Assembly (NCBI RefSeq): GCF_022678645.1
Contig: NZ_JALBWV010000002.1
Span: forward strand, 186,001 to 250,000
Direction: 5' to 3'
Origin: Saccharopolyspora soli
GTDB lineage: Bacteria; Actinomycetota; Actinomycetes; Mycobacteriales; Pseudonocardiaceae
Length of the DNA stretch: 64,000 bases
Both the position numbers and the translations under genes were made by a program. Below the pieces are notes generated by a model. It searched no databases. It was not told the origin of the DNA and saw nothing but the letters and a program-made list of their open reading frames with translations. Shown here one piece after another: positions 19,172 to 27,951 of this stretch. Position 1 is the first letter of the stretch. Each line of letters opens with the position of its first letter.

Positions 19172-19906
19172 TCATGGGTTGGTGGCGGCGGCTACGAAGA
19201 TCGGGATGGCGCAGAAGAGGCGGTCGGTTTCGGCTCGGTGGCGTTGTTCGGTCGTCCAGGCTTCGGCTTGGTCGGCCGTGATGGCGCCAGCGGCGCGGGC
19301 GACTTCGGCGAGTCCGAGCAGGACCGGCAGGGCTAGGTCACCGGTGAGGAGTCCGGTGTGGACTTCCATTGTGACGTCCTGGAAACCGTTGTTCAGCAAC
19401 AGGTTTCGGTACCTGCGTGCGGAATGCGGGTTGGGCATCGTGTCGGTGCGGGCTTGGACCGCGGTTCGGGTCGTCGCCATGTCGTCGGCGTCGATCAAGA
19501 TGGCTTCCCAGTCCTGGCCGAGCAGCACGATGCGCCCTCCTGGCGCGAGCACCCGGCGCGCTTCGGCCAGCGCCCGGTCTGGGTCGGCCACGGCGTGGTA
19601 GACCTTCTCGGCCCGGTACCCGGACAGCTCGCCGTCGGCGAAAGGCAGGGCGCACGCATCACCGACCCGGAAGTCGGCATCCGGATAGCGGTCGGTCGCG
19701 GTCGCGATCATCTCCTCGTCGACGTCCATTCCGATCGCCGGAACACCTCGTTTCCGCAGCTCGGCAACCGCCGTTCCGACGCCGCAACCCACGTCGAGGA
19801 CGGGTCCGATCGAGGTGAGGAGGTCGTAGGAGCGCTCGCGGAGCCGGGTTGCTTCCGGGAGCGCGCCGAAGCGGTCGAGGACCTGGATCAGGTTCGCTGT
19901 TGACAT
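19172..19906 (-). CDS. Class I SAM-dependent methyltransferase
   Basis: The 244-residue protein has the SAM-binding motif VLDVGCGVGTAVAEL, an acidic second strand GMDVDEEMI, the GDACALPFADGELSGYRAEKVYHAVADP segment and VLAPGGRIVLLGQDW. It resembles ubiquinone/menaquinone-type or small-molecule methyltransferases (Methyltransf_11). It is divergent from a MerR regulator, with starts only 28 bp apart. The MerR operator in that space makes it the likely regulated target. Some similar MerR-linked methyltransferases respond to antibiotics, but the substrate here is not known. Confidence 0.88.
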   Translation of the reverse strand: MSTANLIQVLDRFGALPEATRLRERSYDLLTSIGPVLDVGCGVGTAVAELRKRGVPAIGMDVDEEMIATATDRYPDADFRVGDACALPFADGELSGYRAEKVYHAVADPDRALAEARRVLAPGGRIVLLGQDWEAILIDADDMATTRTAVQARTDTMPNPHSARRYRNLLLNNGFQDVTMEVHTGLLTGDLALPVLLGLAEVARAAGAITADQAEAWTTEQRHRAETDRLFCAIPIFVAAATNP

Positions 19907-19920
19907 GGCCGCAAGCCTGC

Positions 19921-19942
19921 GACTTCATGTCGACGTGAAGTC
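19921..19942. promoter_or_regulatory. Palindromic MerR-type operator
   Basis: GACTTCA (19921-19927) and its exact complement TGAAGTC (19936-19942) flank a TGTCGACG core that is itself near-symmetric. The 22-bp palindrome sits between the divergent methyltransferase and merR genes and overlaps the GTG start chosen for merR. Confidence 0.7.
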
Positions 19943-20345
19943 AACACTCGGCATCGGCGACCTGGCCGCCCGCTTCGGGTTGGCGACGCACGTGCTGCGG
20001 CACTGGGAGTCGATGGGGCTGCTCGTGCCCGAGCGTGTCTCGGGCCGCCGCCGCTATGGGACGGACGACCTCTACCGCGTCGCGACCATCATGCTGGCCA
20101 AGGACGCAGGGCTGGGTCTCGAAGCGATCCGGGAGATGCTCGACACGAACGATCCGCAGGCCCGACGGCAGATCATGCGCCGCCGCCGCGACGAGCTCCA
20201 CCAGCGCATCGCCAAACTCCAGACGTCGCTTGAGCTCATCGAGGGCGCGCTGGACTGCGACCACGCCGACCTCGCGAGCTGCCCGCACTTCCAGGCGGAG
20301 CTGGACGAACGGGTCTTCGGCGGTCGCTTCGCGGCCGAGACGTAG
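19935..20345 (+). CDS. MerR-family transcriptional regulator
   Basis: The 136-residue protein has the MerR winged helix-turn-helix (IGDLAARFGLATHVLRHWE then SMGLLVPERVSGRRRYGTDD) and a long dimerising helix, then a short C-terminal part CDHADLASCPHF that may bind a ligand or metal through its two Cys and nearby His. GTG 19935 was chosen because it gives the conserved VKSTLGIGDLA. ATG 19905 is also open, but it would overlap the divergent methyltransferase start codon. A 22-bp palindrome overlaps the start region and suggests autoregulation. Confidence 0.88.
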   Translation: MKSTLGIGDLAARFGLATHVLRHWESMGLLVPERVSGRRRYGTDDLYRVATIMLAKDAGLGLEAIREMLDTNDPQARRQIMRRRRDELHQRIAKLQTSLELIEGALDCDHADLASCPHFQAELDERVFGGRFAAET

Positions 20346-20389
20346 ACTGTGACCTCGACATTCGTCGCCGTGCGCTAGGGAGTGAGCAC

Positions 20390-21757
20390 TTGTCCGGCAC
20401 TGATCCCGCCGCGTTGCACGAGTTGCGCGTGGTGGAGGCCGAGCTCGACGAGCGCTGGCCAGAGACCAAGATCGAACCGTCGCTGGACCGGATCCGGGCG
20501 CTCACCGATCTGCTCGCCGAGCCGCAGCGCAGCTACCCGGTGGTGCATATCGCCGGTACCAATGGCAAGTCGTCGACCTCGCGCATCACCGACGCCCTGC
20601 TCAGCGGCCTCGGCCTGCGCACCGGCCGCTACACCAGCCCGCACCTGCAACTGGCCACCGAGCGCATCAGCATCGATGGCAACCCGATCAGCCCGGCGGG
20701 CTACGTCGAGGCGTACCGGGACGTCGCACCGTACGTGTCCATTGTGGATTCTCGGAGCGACGTTCGGATGAGCAAGTTCGAAGTGCTCACCGGGATGGCC
20801 TTCGCGGCTTTCGCCGATGCCCCGGTGGACGCCGCGGTGATCGAGGTTGGCCTGGGCGGCAGCTGGGACGCCACCAATGTCGCCGACGCGAAGGTCGCGG
20901 TGATCTGCCCGGTCGCGCTGGACCACGCAGAGTACCTCGGCACCGAACTGGGCGCCATCGCCAAGGAGAAGGCCGGAATCATCAAGCCCGGTTCCATCGC
21001 CGTGGTGGCGGCGCAGTCGGCCGAGGCCCAGAAGTCGATCATGGAGCGGGTCGCCGAGGTGGACGCGACGGTCGCCCGCGAAGGGCACGAGTTCGGTGTG
21101 CTGTCCCGGACCGTCGCGGTCGGCGGGCAACTGCTCCGGTTGCAGGGCTTGGGCGGCGTGTACGACGAGATCTTCCTGCCGCTGCACGGCGAGCACCAAG
21201 CTCGCAACGCCGCACTGGCGCTCGCCGCCACCGAGGTGTTCTTCGGTGCTGGTGCGCAGCGGCAACTCGACGTCGAGCGGGTCCGCGAGGCGTTCGCGAC
21301 CGTCATCACGCCTGGGCGGCTGGAGCGGGTCCGCGCGGCACCGGCGGTGCTCGTCGACGCGGCCCACAACCCGCACGGCGCTCGCGCGCTGGCCGACGCG
21401 TTGAGCTCGGAGTTCTCCTTCCGCCGACTGGTCGCCGTGGTCGGTGTGCTCGGTGACAAGGACGCGCGGGGCATCCTGGCCGAACTTGAGCCGGTGGTCG
21501 AGGAGATCGTGCTGACCAGGAACTCCTCGCCCCGCGCGATGGATCCCGACGAGCTCGCGGGCGTGGCCAAGGACATCTTCGGCGCGGACCGGATCGTCGT
21601 CGAGCCCCGGCTGGACGACGCGGTCGAAGCCGCGATCCAGTTGGCCGAGGAAACCGAGGAGCCCGGTGAGTCGGTCTCCGGCGGCGGCGTGGTGATCACC
21701 GGATCCGTGGTGACCGCGGGTGAGGCGCGCACGCTGTTCGGCAAGGAGCCAGCGTGA
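20390..21757 (+). CDS. folC: Bifunctional folylpolyglutamate synthase / dihydrofolate synthase
   Basis: The 455-residue Mur-ligase-like enzyme adds glutamate to dihydropteroate and to folates. The ATP P-loop is HIAGTNGKSSTSRI; YTSPHLQLATERI, IEVGLGGSWDATNV and LVDAAHNPHGARAL are the other family marks. TTG 20390 follows GGGAGTGAG and starts the conserved alanine- and glutamate-rich front. The stop overlaps the GTG of the DUF4233 gene, so the two are translationally coupled. This folC-DUF4233 pair normally leads into ndk, but here about 6 kb of accessory genes intervene. Confidence 0.96.
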   Translation: MSGTDPAALHELRVVEAELDERWPETKIEPSLDRIRALTDLLAEPQRSYPVVHIAGTNGKSSTSRITDALLSGLGLRTGRYTSPHLQLATERISIDGNPISPAGYVEAYRDVAPYVSIVDSRSDVRMSKFEVLTGMAFAAFADAPVDAAVIEVGLGGSWDATNVADAKVAVICPVALDHAEYLGTELGAIAKEKAGIIKPGSIAVVAAQSAEAQKSIMERVAEVDATVAREGHEFGVLSRTVAVGGQLLRLQGLGGVYDEIFLPLHGEHQARNAALALAATEVFFGAGAQRQLDVERVREAFATVITPGRLERVRAAPAVLVDAAHNPHGARALADALSSEFSFRRLVAVVGVLGDKDARGILAELEPVVEEIVLTRNSSPRAMDPDELAGVAKDIFGADRIVVEPRLDDAVEAAIQLAEETEEPGESVSGGGVVITGSVVTAGEARTLFGKEPA

Positions 21758-22236
21758 GCGAGCCGCGAGACACTGGAGCCGTTGTGACCGATCAGTCGAA
21801 ACCCGAGCCCGGCAAGGGCTTGCCGGAGGCGCCGCCCGGCGTGCGCGACCCGTGGAAGGGCCTGCGCGGGATCATGGCGGGGACGCTGGTGCTGGAGTTC
21901 ATCGCCTTCCTGCTCGCGCTGCCGGTGGTCTGGAAGTTCAGCGGTGGGGTGTCCAGCATCGGCTTCGGCATCGTCATCGCACTGGCGGTGCTGATGCTCG
22001 TCGCCGGGTTCGTGCAGCGTCGGCCGTGGGGTCTCGGCGTCGCGCTCGCCCTGCAGGTCGCCGCGATCGCGTGCTTCCTGGTGCACCCGGCGATCGGCAT
22101 CATGGGCCTGGTGTTCGGCCTGGTCTGGGCCTACATCCTGCACCTGCGCCGCGAGGTGGCCCGTCGGATGCGCGAAGGCCAGCTCTACGACCAGCTGGGC
22201 CACCCACCCGGCTATCCCCCGGAGCAGACCGACTGA
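21754..22236 (+). CDS. DUF4233 integral membrane protein
   Basis: The 160-residue protein has a hydrophilic N-terminus, then about four transmembrane segments (GIMAGTLVLEFIAFLLALPV; GFGIVIALAVLMLVAGFV; GLGVALALQVAAIACFLV; IGIMGLVFGLVWAYILHL). It ends in a basic, Pro-rich tail. DUF4233 proteins follow folC in most actinobacteria; their role is unknown. GTG 21754 overlaps the folC stop as GTGA. Confidence 0.9.
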   Translation: MSEPRDTGAVVTDQSKPEPGKGLPEAPPGVRDPWKGLRGIMAGTLVLEFIAFLLALPVVWKFSGGVSSIGFGIVIALAVLMLVAGFVQRRPWGLGVALALQVAAIACFLVHPAIGIMGLVFGLVWAYILHLRREVARRMREGQLYDQLGHPPGYPPEQTD

Positions 22237-22256
22237 ACATCAGTGGTCGATCATGG

Positions 22257-22270
22257 TGCATCATGATGCA
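22257..22270. promoter_or_regulatory. Perfect 14-bp palindrome, probable VapB operator
   Basis: TGCATCATGATGCA is its own complement and lies 20 bp before the vapB start, upstream of a TATGCT -10 hexamer (22278-22283). VapBC complexes usually repress their own promoter at such sites. The -10 box ends seven bases before ATG 22291, suggesting a leaderless transcript. Confidence 0.6.
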
Positions 22271-22290
22271 TAGGGGTTATGCTCAGATGC

Positions 22291-22539
22291 ATGAGGACGA
22301 CCATCACTATTGATGATCAGTTGCTCGACCAGTTGAAATTGCGTGCCGCGCGCGAGCGCACAACCGTAAGCGCGCTGATCGAAGACGACGTCCGCATGGG
22401 TGAGCTGCGACGCGCACAGCGCGAAGCCCCCGAACGGAATCGATTTCGGCTGCCGACATTCGACCTGGGAGAGCCGAAGCCGGGTGTTGACCTCAACGAC
22501 AACGCCGCAGTAGTCGAATTCATGGAGCGCGACGAGTGA
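22291..22539 (+). CDS. vapB: VapB-type antitoxin (ribbon-helix-helix)
   Basis: The 82-residue protein starts MRTTITIDDQLLDQLKLRAA, a typical ribbon-helix-helix DNA-binding fold, followed by RERTTVSALIEDDVR. Its C-terminal part, rich in Asp/Glu and Pro (FDLGEPKPGVDLNDNAAVVEF), is expected to wrap the toxin active site. It is coupled to the PIN toxin by a 4-bp overlap. Two base-composition signs set it apart from core neighbours: more AT and more rare codons, as usual for mobile toxin-antitoxin pairs. Confidence 0.85.
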   Translation: MRTTITIDDQLLDQLKLRAARERTTVSALIEDDVRMGELRRAQREAPERNRFRLPTFDLGEPKPGVDLNDNAAVVEFMERDE

Positions 22540-22964
22540 TCGCCTGCGACGTAAACGTACTGCTCAATGCGCAGAACGCTGCGCTGCCCGACCATGCGAA
22601 GTACTTCGCATGGCTTGAGGACGCGCTGAACGGTGCGACCCCGGTTGGCATCCCGTCACTGGTCTTCAGCGGATACCTGCGGATCATCACCAACCATAAG
22701 ATCTGGAACCGGACGTTGGCTCCCGAACAGGCATTGGAAATCATCGCCGCGATCCGGACAGCACCCGCATTCGTGCAACTTGAACCCGGCCCGCGGCACT
22801 GGGAGATCTTCACCGAGCTCTGTCGCAAAGCCGACGCGAAGGGCAACCTGGTCCCGGATGCCTATCTCGCGGCCATCGCGATCGAGCACGGTTGCGAGTG
22901 GATCACTGCTGACCGAGGCTTTGCCCGCTATCCGGGGCTGCGTTGGCGGCACCCCTTGGACTAG
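22536..22964 (+). CDS. vapC: VapC-type PIN-domain ribonuclease toxin
   Basis: The 142-residue PIN-domain protein has the acidic residues expected for metal binding: IACDVNVLL near the N-terminus, a central Glu in LCRKADAKGNLVPDAYLAAIA (with Asp), and the C-terminal WITADRGFARYPGL. VapC toxins cleave tRNA or rRNA and arrest growth until VapB is restored. GTG 22536 overlaps the vapB stop (GTGA). Its end overlaps the convergent lysR gene by 4 bp. Confidence 0.9.
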   Translation: MIACDVNVLLNAQNAALPDHAKYFAWLEDALNGATPVGIPSLVFSGYLRIITNHKIWNRTLAPEQALEIIAAIRTAPAFVQLEPGPRHWEIFTELCRKADAKGNLVPDAYLAAIAIEHGCEWITADRGFARYPGLRWRHPLD

Positions 22965-23830
22965 GCGGTGTCGGCTTCGGCGCGGAGGGCGTCGACGAGC
23001 GCTGTCGTAGCCGGGTGCCAGGGTTTTGCCAGCGGGCCGGTGAGGACGAGGTGGCGCTTGAGGCGTTGGCGCAGCGGGACGAGAACCAGTCGGGTGTCGA
23101 GCATCGACGCCGCTAGACCGGGGACCACCGAAACGCCCACACCGGCTCGGACCATCGCCAGCAGCGTGCCGAGCTCGCGGATGCGGTGGGCCGGTTCGAG
23201 CCGCGATTCAGCCTGGCGGTAGATGTCGCGGATGTGCGGCTCGCAGCCGCCGCAGGACAGCAGGAACGGGTCGTCGTCAAGATCGCGGATGTCGACTTCG
23301 TCCTCTTCGGCGAGCGGGTGTTCGTGCGGCAGCAGCGCGTGGAACAGGTCCTCGCCGATCTGCACCCCCGGACCGGGCGGCGGATCTACGAGGACCGCGA
23401 GATCGACGATCGCCGAGGCCAGCCAGTCGGCGACTTCGTCATCCTCGCCTTCGAAGACCCGGATCCGCAGCTGCGGGAACTCATCCCGCCAGCGGGTCAG
23501 CAAACCGGGCAGCAGTCCCTGGCAGATGGTCGGCGGCGCGGCCAGTCGCAGGATGCCCGTCGGGCGACCGTCCTGCTGATCCGCCAGCGCACGGATGGTG
23601 TCGGTCGCGGTGATGGCCGCGCGGGCGTGGTCGAGGATGCGCTCGCCGAACGCGGTGGGCCGTGGCTGTCCGTGGCGGATCAGCACCCGATGACCCAGGG
23701 ATTTCTCCAGCGCCGCCACGGCGTGCGAGACCGCGGACTGGCTGATCTGCGACACCTCCGCAGCAGCGCCGAACCCGCCCTCGTCGGACACCGCCAGGAA
23801 CGCGCGGAGCTGTGTGATGTTGATCGTCAT
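22961..23830 (-). CDS. LysR-family transcriptional regulator
   Basis: The 289-residue protein has the N-terminal helix-turn-helix (LRAFLAVSDEGGFGAAAEV then SQISQSAVSHAVAALEKSLG) and a C-terminal substrate-binding domain from ILRLAAPPTICQGLLPGLL. It is divergent from an EamA transporter across 111 bp, so that exporter is the likely target. ATG 23830 is the family-like start (MTINITQLRAFLAV). A TTG two codons upstream is also possible. Confidence 0.92.
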   Translation of the reverse strand: MTINITQLRAFLAVSDEGGFGAAAEVSQISQSAVSHAVAALEKSLGHRVLIRHGQPRPTAFGERILDHARAAITATDTIRALADQQDGRPTGILRLAAPPTICQGLLPGLLTRWRDEFPQLRIRVFEGEDDEVADWLASAIVDLAVLVDPPPGPGVQIGEDLFHALLPHEHPLAEEDEVDIRDLDDDPFLLSCGGCEPHIRDIYRQAESRLEPAHRIRELGTLLAMVRAGVGVSVVPGLAASMLDTRLVLVPLRQRLKRHLVLTGPLAKPWHPATTALVDALRAEADTA

Positions 23831-23941
23831 GAGCAACTCTCATCGTGAGATCAAACCTACTTGTTTGACTCATGATGCCCGGTCGAATGTGATGGCCGAA
23901 AGCCGCCGGAGGTCGGCGGCGTCAGACGACAAGGTGGTGGC

Positions 23942-24853
23942 ATGGCCAAGCAGGTGGCGGACGTTTCGGCGCGCGGAACCGGTCAGGTGACCTGGTTACC
24001 GGGCTTCGTGCTGCTGTCGGCGATCTGGGGATCCAGCTTCGTGCTGATCAGAGTCGCCGTCGACGCCGGTGTCGCGCCGCTGTGGGTGGCGCTGGCGCGC
24101 TGCCTGTTCGGTGCCGCGGCGCTGTGCGGCGTCTGCGCCGTGCAGCGGGCTTCGATGCCCCGCGACCTCCGCACTTGGGGCCATGCCGCAGTGGTCGGGT
24201 TGTTGCTGAACGCCGCGCCATTCACCTTGTTCGCCTACGGTGAGACGCACGTCAGCTCGGTGCTCGCCGGGGTCTGGAACGCGACGACTCCGTTGACCAC
24301 GCTGGTTTTCGTCCTCCTGCTGGTCCCGCAGGAGAACCCCACCGTGCGTCGGATGATCGGCTTGCTGATCGGCTTCGGCGGTGTGCTGGTGGTGCTCGGC
24401 GTGTGGCACGGCGTCGGCGGTGGGGTGCTGGTCGGCAGCCTCGCCTGCCTGGGCGCGACCACCTGCTACGGCGCCGGATTCGCCTACACCAGGAGGTTCT
24501 TCTCCGGCCGCACCGAGTCGGCGGCTGCGCTGACGACCATGCAGCTCACCTGCGCGACGGCCCAACTGGCGCTGGGCGCGGTGCTCTTCGGGTCGGTGCC
24601 CGAGTGGCCGGGCGTGACCGCGGTCGGGTCCCTGGTGCTGCTGGGTGCGGTGGGCACCGGGCTGGCGTTCCTGCTGAACCTGCGGGTGATCCGCGCGGCG
24701 GGATCGACCATCGCATCGACCGTCACGTACGTGACGCCGCTGTGGTCGACGGCGCTGGGCGCGATCCTGCTCGCCGAGCCGGTCGGTTGGAACACCGTGC
24801 TCGGCGGTGCGCTGGTGATCGCTGGCGTCCTGTTCGCCAGATCCGCCCGGTAG
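23942..24853 (+). CDS. EamA/DMT-family metabolite exporter
   Basis: The 303-residue protein has ten predicted transmembrane segments in two EamA repeats. The first repeat begins FVLLSAIWGSSFVLIRVAVD and the second LACLGATTCYGAGFAYTRRF. Drug/metabolite transporters of this type export amino acids, sugars or other small compounds. The divergent LysR regulator probably controls it. The substrate cannot be told from the sequence. Confidence 0.9.
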   Translation: MAKQVADVSARGTGQVTWLPGFVLLSAIWGSSFVLIRVAVDAGVAPLWVALARCLFGAAALCGVCAVQRASMPRDLRTWGHAAVVGLLLNAAPFTLFAYGETHVSSVLAGVWNATTPLTTLVFVLLLVPQENPTVRRMIGLLIGFGGVLVVLGVWHGVGGGVLVGSLACLGATTCYGAGFAYTRRFFSGRTESAAALTTMQLTCATAQLALGAVLFGSVPEWPGVTAVGSLVLLGAVGTGLAFLLNLRVIRAAGSTIASTVTYVTPLWSTALGAILLAEPVGWNTVLGGALVIAGVLFARSAR

Positions 24854-24862
24854 CCGGGTGCG

Positions 24863-25963
24863 TCAGCTGATGTCGACGACCGCGCGGCCGACTGTCTCGC
24901 CGCGCTTCAGGGCGTCGTAGGCGTCTTGGACCTGGTCGAAGGGGTAGTGGCGGCTGATCGTGTCCTGCGGGCGGAGCAGGCCGCGTGCCACCAGGTCCAG
25001 CAGGACCGGCATGTCGCGTCGCGGTTTCGCGCCGTAGGAGCCCTTGATCTGCAGCTTCCGCCGGGCGATCGTGGCCAGGTCGAACTCGCCGGTGGTGCCC
25101 CGCGCGGCGATGCCGACCACCACGATCTGCCCGCCTTCGACGACCGAATCCCGCGCGATGTTGAACGTCGGCACCGCGCCCAGCGCTTCGAAGGCGACGT
25201 CCACGCCGCGCCCGCCAGTTAGCTCGCGGATCACTGCGGGGGCGTCCACCTCGGCGGAGTTGACCACATGGGTCGCGCCGAGCTTCCGCGCCCCGGCCAG
25301 CTTCTCCTCGCTGATGTCCACCGCGATGATCATCGACGCGCCGAACACCGCCGCGAGTTGGATCAGCGCCGAGCCGACACCGCCCGCCGCGACCACCGCC
25401 ACGGTGTCGCCGACGTGCACGTTCGCCGCGTGGCGCAGCGCGCCGTAGGCCGTCATCGTCGAGCAGCCCACCGAGGCGACGTCGGTCAGCCCGACGCCCT
25501 CCGGGACGCGGTAGACCGAGGTCGCGGGGGTGACGCAGCGCTCGGCCAGCCCGCCCATCGAGTACATCCACACCGGCTCGCCGTCCGGCCGGAACAGCCG
25601 GGTCTCGTCGTCGTACAGCCGCCCCTTGCCCCGGTTGAACTCGAAGAACCGCTGGCAGATCTCCTCGTTGCCACGCGCGCACTGCTGGCATTGGCCGCAC
25701 GGCATGATGAAGCTGGTCACCACCCGGTCGCCGATTTCGAACCCGGTGACCCCAGAGCCGATTTCGGAGATCACCCCGGCTACCTCGTGTCCGAGCACGG
25801 TCGGCGTCGGGAACGGCAGTTCGCCCTTGAGCACGTGCAGGTCCGAGTGGCAGGCGCCGCAGGACCGCACGTCGATGGCGACCTCACCGGACTTCGGCTG
25901 GGGATCGGCGAGCTGCTCGATCCGCATCGGCTGGTTCGCGGCGGTGTGCACGGCGGCGCGCAT
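24863..25963 (-). CDS. Zinc-dependent alcohol dehydrogenase (MDR family)
   Basis: The 366-residue enzyme has catalytic zinc ligands in RSCGACHSD and GHEVAGV. It also has a structural zinc lobe with CGQCQQCARGNEEIC, an insertion FNRGKGRLYDD, and the NAD-binding motif VVAAGGVGSALIQLA followed by an Asp-ending strand AVDIS that favours NAD. It oxidises alcohols or reduces aldehydes; it is close to the class III/aryl-alcohol group, but the substrate is not clear. ATG 25963 follows AGGAGGT. It is convergent with the EamA gene, nine bases apart. Confidence 0.9.
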   Translation of the reverse strand: MRAAVHTAANQPMRIEQLADPQPKSGEVAIDVRSCGACHSDLHVLKGELPFPTPTVLGHEVAGVISEIGSGVTGFEIGDRVVTSFIMPCGQCQQCARGNEEICQRFFEFNRGKGRLYDDETRLFRPDGEPVWMYSMGGLAERCVTPATSVYRVPEGVGLTDVASVGCSTMTAYGALRHAANVHVGDTVAVVAAGGVGSALIQLAAVFGASMIIAVDISEEKLAGARKLGATHVVNSAEVDAPAVIRELTGGRGVDVAFEALGAVPTFNIARDSVVEGGQIVVVGIAARGTTGEFDLATIARRKLQIKGSYGAKPRRDMPVLLDLVARGLLRPQDTISRHYPFDQVQDAYDALKRGETVGRAVVDIS

Positions 25964-26154
25964 CCGGACCTCCTTGTCAGGACTTGTCACAACTTGTCAG
26001 ACCGGCCAGTCGGTTTGACCGTGAAGCTATCGCGCCGATCAGGCCCGCACCAGGGGTCGTGAGCGCGTGGCCGGGTTCTGCACGCACGACCAATCGGCAC
26101 CAATCGTTCATCTCCCAGTCGGCCAGCGGTGATCGCGTTGCTGCCTGGTGCGGA

Positions 26155-26160
26155 TAGAAA
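26155..26160 (+). promoter_or_regulatory. -10 hexamer for a leaderless phoD transcript
   Basis: TAGAAA ends seven bases before ATG 26168, with no ribosome site between them. Confidence 0.4.
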
Positions 26161-26167
26161 CCGCCGC

Positions 26168-27703
26168 ATGAGCCCCGAATCTGCCCTCAACCGGCGCGAC
26201 CTGCTCCGCCGGGGTGCCACCGTCGGCCTCGCCGCAACCGGGTTGCTGCTGTCCGGCGCCCCGGCCTTCGCGCGCTCGGGCCGCCCGGTCCTGACCCACG
26301 GCGTGCAACTCGGCGATCCCCGACCGGACGGCGCCGTGGTGTGGACCCGTGCCGACCGGCCGTCGCGGATGTTCGTCGAGCTCGCCCGCGACGCCGATTT
26401 CCGCAATGCGGTGCGGATTCCCGGTCCGGTCCTGACGCCGGAAACCGACGGCACCGGTGAGCTCCGGCTGACCGGCCTGCCGCCGGGGCAGCAGGCGTAC
26501 TACCGCGTCATCGCCCAGGACCTGGACGGCCGCGTCGAAAGCGATGCGCTCACCGGATCCTTCCGCACCGTGCCGCGCGACCGCCGCGACCTGCGGTTCC
26601 TGTGGTCCGGCGACGTCGTGGGCCAGGGTTGGGGCATCAACCCGGACCTCGGCGGCATGACGATCTACACCGCGATGGCCGCCCGCAACCCGGACTTCTT
26701 CCTGCACAGCGGCGACACGGTGTACTCCGACGGGGCGTTGCAGGAGTCCGTGGTGCTGCCCGACGGCCGGGTGTGGCGCAACATCGTCACCCCGGAGAAG
26801 GCAAAGGTCGCCGAAACGCTGGCCGAATACCGCGGGCAGTTCGCCTACAACCTGCTCGACGAGAACGTCCGCCGCTTCACCGCGCAGGTCCCGCAACTCG
26901 TGCAGTGGGACGACCACGAGGTCACCAACAACTGGTACCCGGGCGAGATCCTCGACAACGACAGCTACACCGAGAAGCGCGTCGACGTGCTCGCCCAGCG
27001 CGCGTTCCAGGCATTCCACGAGTGGCAGCCGGTCCGGCGCCAGGACGCGGTGGACGGCCGCGTGTACCGGAAGGTCTCGCACGGCCCGCTGCTGGACGTG
27101 TTCGTGCTCGACATGCGCAGTTACCGCGACCCGAACTCCACCGGCACCTCGCCGGAGCGCATCCTCGGCGACCGCCAGGCGCGCTGGCTGGTCGACGAGC
27201 TCGCCAGGTCGCGCGCGACCTGGAAGGTGATCGCCTCGGACATGCCGATCGGCATCATCGTGCCCGACGGCGACAAGATCGAGGCGGTCGCCAACGGCCT
27301 GCCGGGCGCGCCCAACGGGCGCGAGGCGGAACTGGCCTGGGTGTTGCAGGAGATCAGCCGCCGGTCGGTGCGCAACATCGTCTGGTTGACCGCCGACGTG
27401 CACTACACGGCAGCGATCCACTACGCGCCGGAGCGCGCGGCCTTCGTCGGGTTCGACCCGTTCTGGGAATTCGTCTCCGGCCCGCTGCACGCCGGTGCGT
27501 TCGGCCCGAACGAGTTGGACCCGACCTTCGGCCCGGAGCAGGTGTTCGTCAGCGCCCCGACCCGCCAGGGCGCTTCGCCGTTGGAGGGCTTCCAGCACTT
27601 CGGCGAGGTCAACATCGACGGCCGCACCGCGGAGCTGCGCGTCGACCTCCGCGATCAAACCGGGCGCCCGCTGTGGACCAAGACCCTGCCCCCACAGCGC
27701 TGA
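26168..27703 (+). CDS. phoD: Secreted alkaline phosphatase D (PhoD family)
   Basis: The 511-residue metallo-phosphatase is exported by Tat: the N-terminus reads NRRDLLRRGATVGLAATGL followed by a LSGAPAFA cleavage site. An N-terminal beta-sandwich (LTHGVQLGDPRPDGAVVWTR) precedes the catalytic domain. That domain has FLHSGDTVYSDG, QWDDHEVTNNWYPGE, and VWLTADVHYTAA for the Fe/Ca-binding residues. PhoD enzymes release phosphate from mono- and diesters outside the cell and are usually induced by phosphate starvation; no clear Pho box was identified. ATG 26168 is favoured because a -10 hexamer ends seven bases before it. Confidence 0.93.
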   Translation: MSPESALNRRDLLRRGATVGLAATGLLLSGAPAFARSGRPVLTHGVQLGDPRPDGAVVWTRADRPSRMFVELARDADFRNAVRIPGPVLTPETDGTGELRLTGLPPGQQAYYRVIAQDLDGRVESDALTGSFRTVPRDRRDLRFLWSGDVVGQGWGINPDLGGMTIYTAMAARNPDFFLHSGDTVYSDGALQESVVLPDGRVWRNIVTPEKAKVAETLAEYRGQFAYNLLDENVRRFTAQVPQLVQWDDHEVTNNWYPGEILDNDSYTEKRVDVLAQRAFQAFHEWQPVRRQDAVDGRVYRKVSHGPLLDVFVLDMRSYRDPNSTGTSPERILGDRQARWLVDELARSRATWKVIASDMPIGIIVPDGDKIEAVANGLPGAPNGREAELAWVLQEISRRSVRNIVWLTADVHYTAAIHYAPERAAFVGFDPFWEFVSGPLHAGAFGPNELDPTFGPEQVFVSAPTRQGASPLEGFQHFGEVNIDGRTAELRVDLRDQTGRPLWTKTLPPQR

Positions 27704-27728
27704 CCAGCCACGACCGAGTTAATAAGAG

Positions 27729-27951
27729 GGTGCTCGGATTGGCTTGCGTGGCGGTGCGGGTAGCGGAACCTCAGAGGTCTTCTCGCTGTGGGATCCCCGA
27801 CATCATGTATGCCGATACACCACGTCGGGGCTGTCCTCGCGAGAAAACCTCTGAGAACCCGCGGCGGTGCCAGCTGCGGGGGTGGGAGGAAGCGGCTGAC
27901 GCCGCTTGCCTGACGACCCCCTCGACATGCCCAATCCGCGCGAGTTCTAAG
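27729..27951 (+). repeat. Dispersed two-hairpin element, copy C (between phoD and ndk)
   Basis: The parts in order are TTGCGTGGCGGTGCG (27744-27758); the main stem CTCAGAGGTCTTCTCGC with GCGAGAAAACCTCTGAG; the nested CCCCGAC/GTCGGGG; the innermost TGTAT/ATACA around GCCG; and the second hairpin AAGCGGC (27890s) with GCCGCTT. The tail is shared with copy B up to GAGTTCTAAG. Further downstream, 27981-27995 is the exact inverted complement of 27744-27758, so this copy is bracketed by 15-bp inverted repeats across 252 bp. The rest of the gap to ndk (27996-28125) shows only its ribosome site. Confidence 0.85.
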
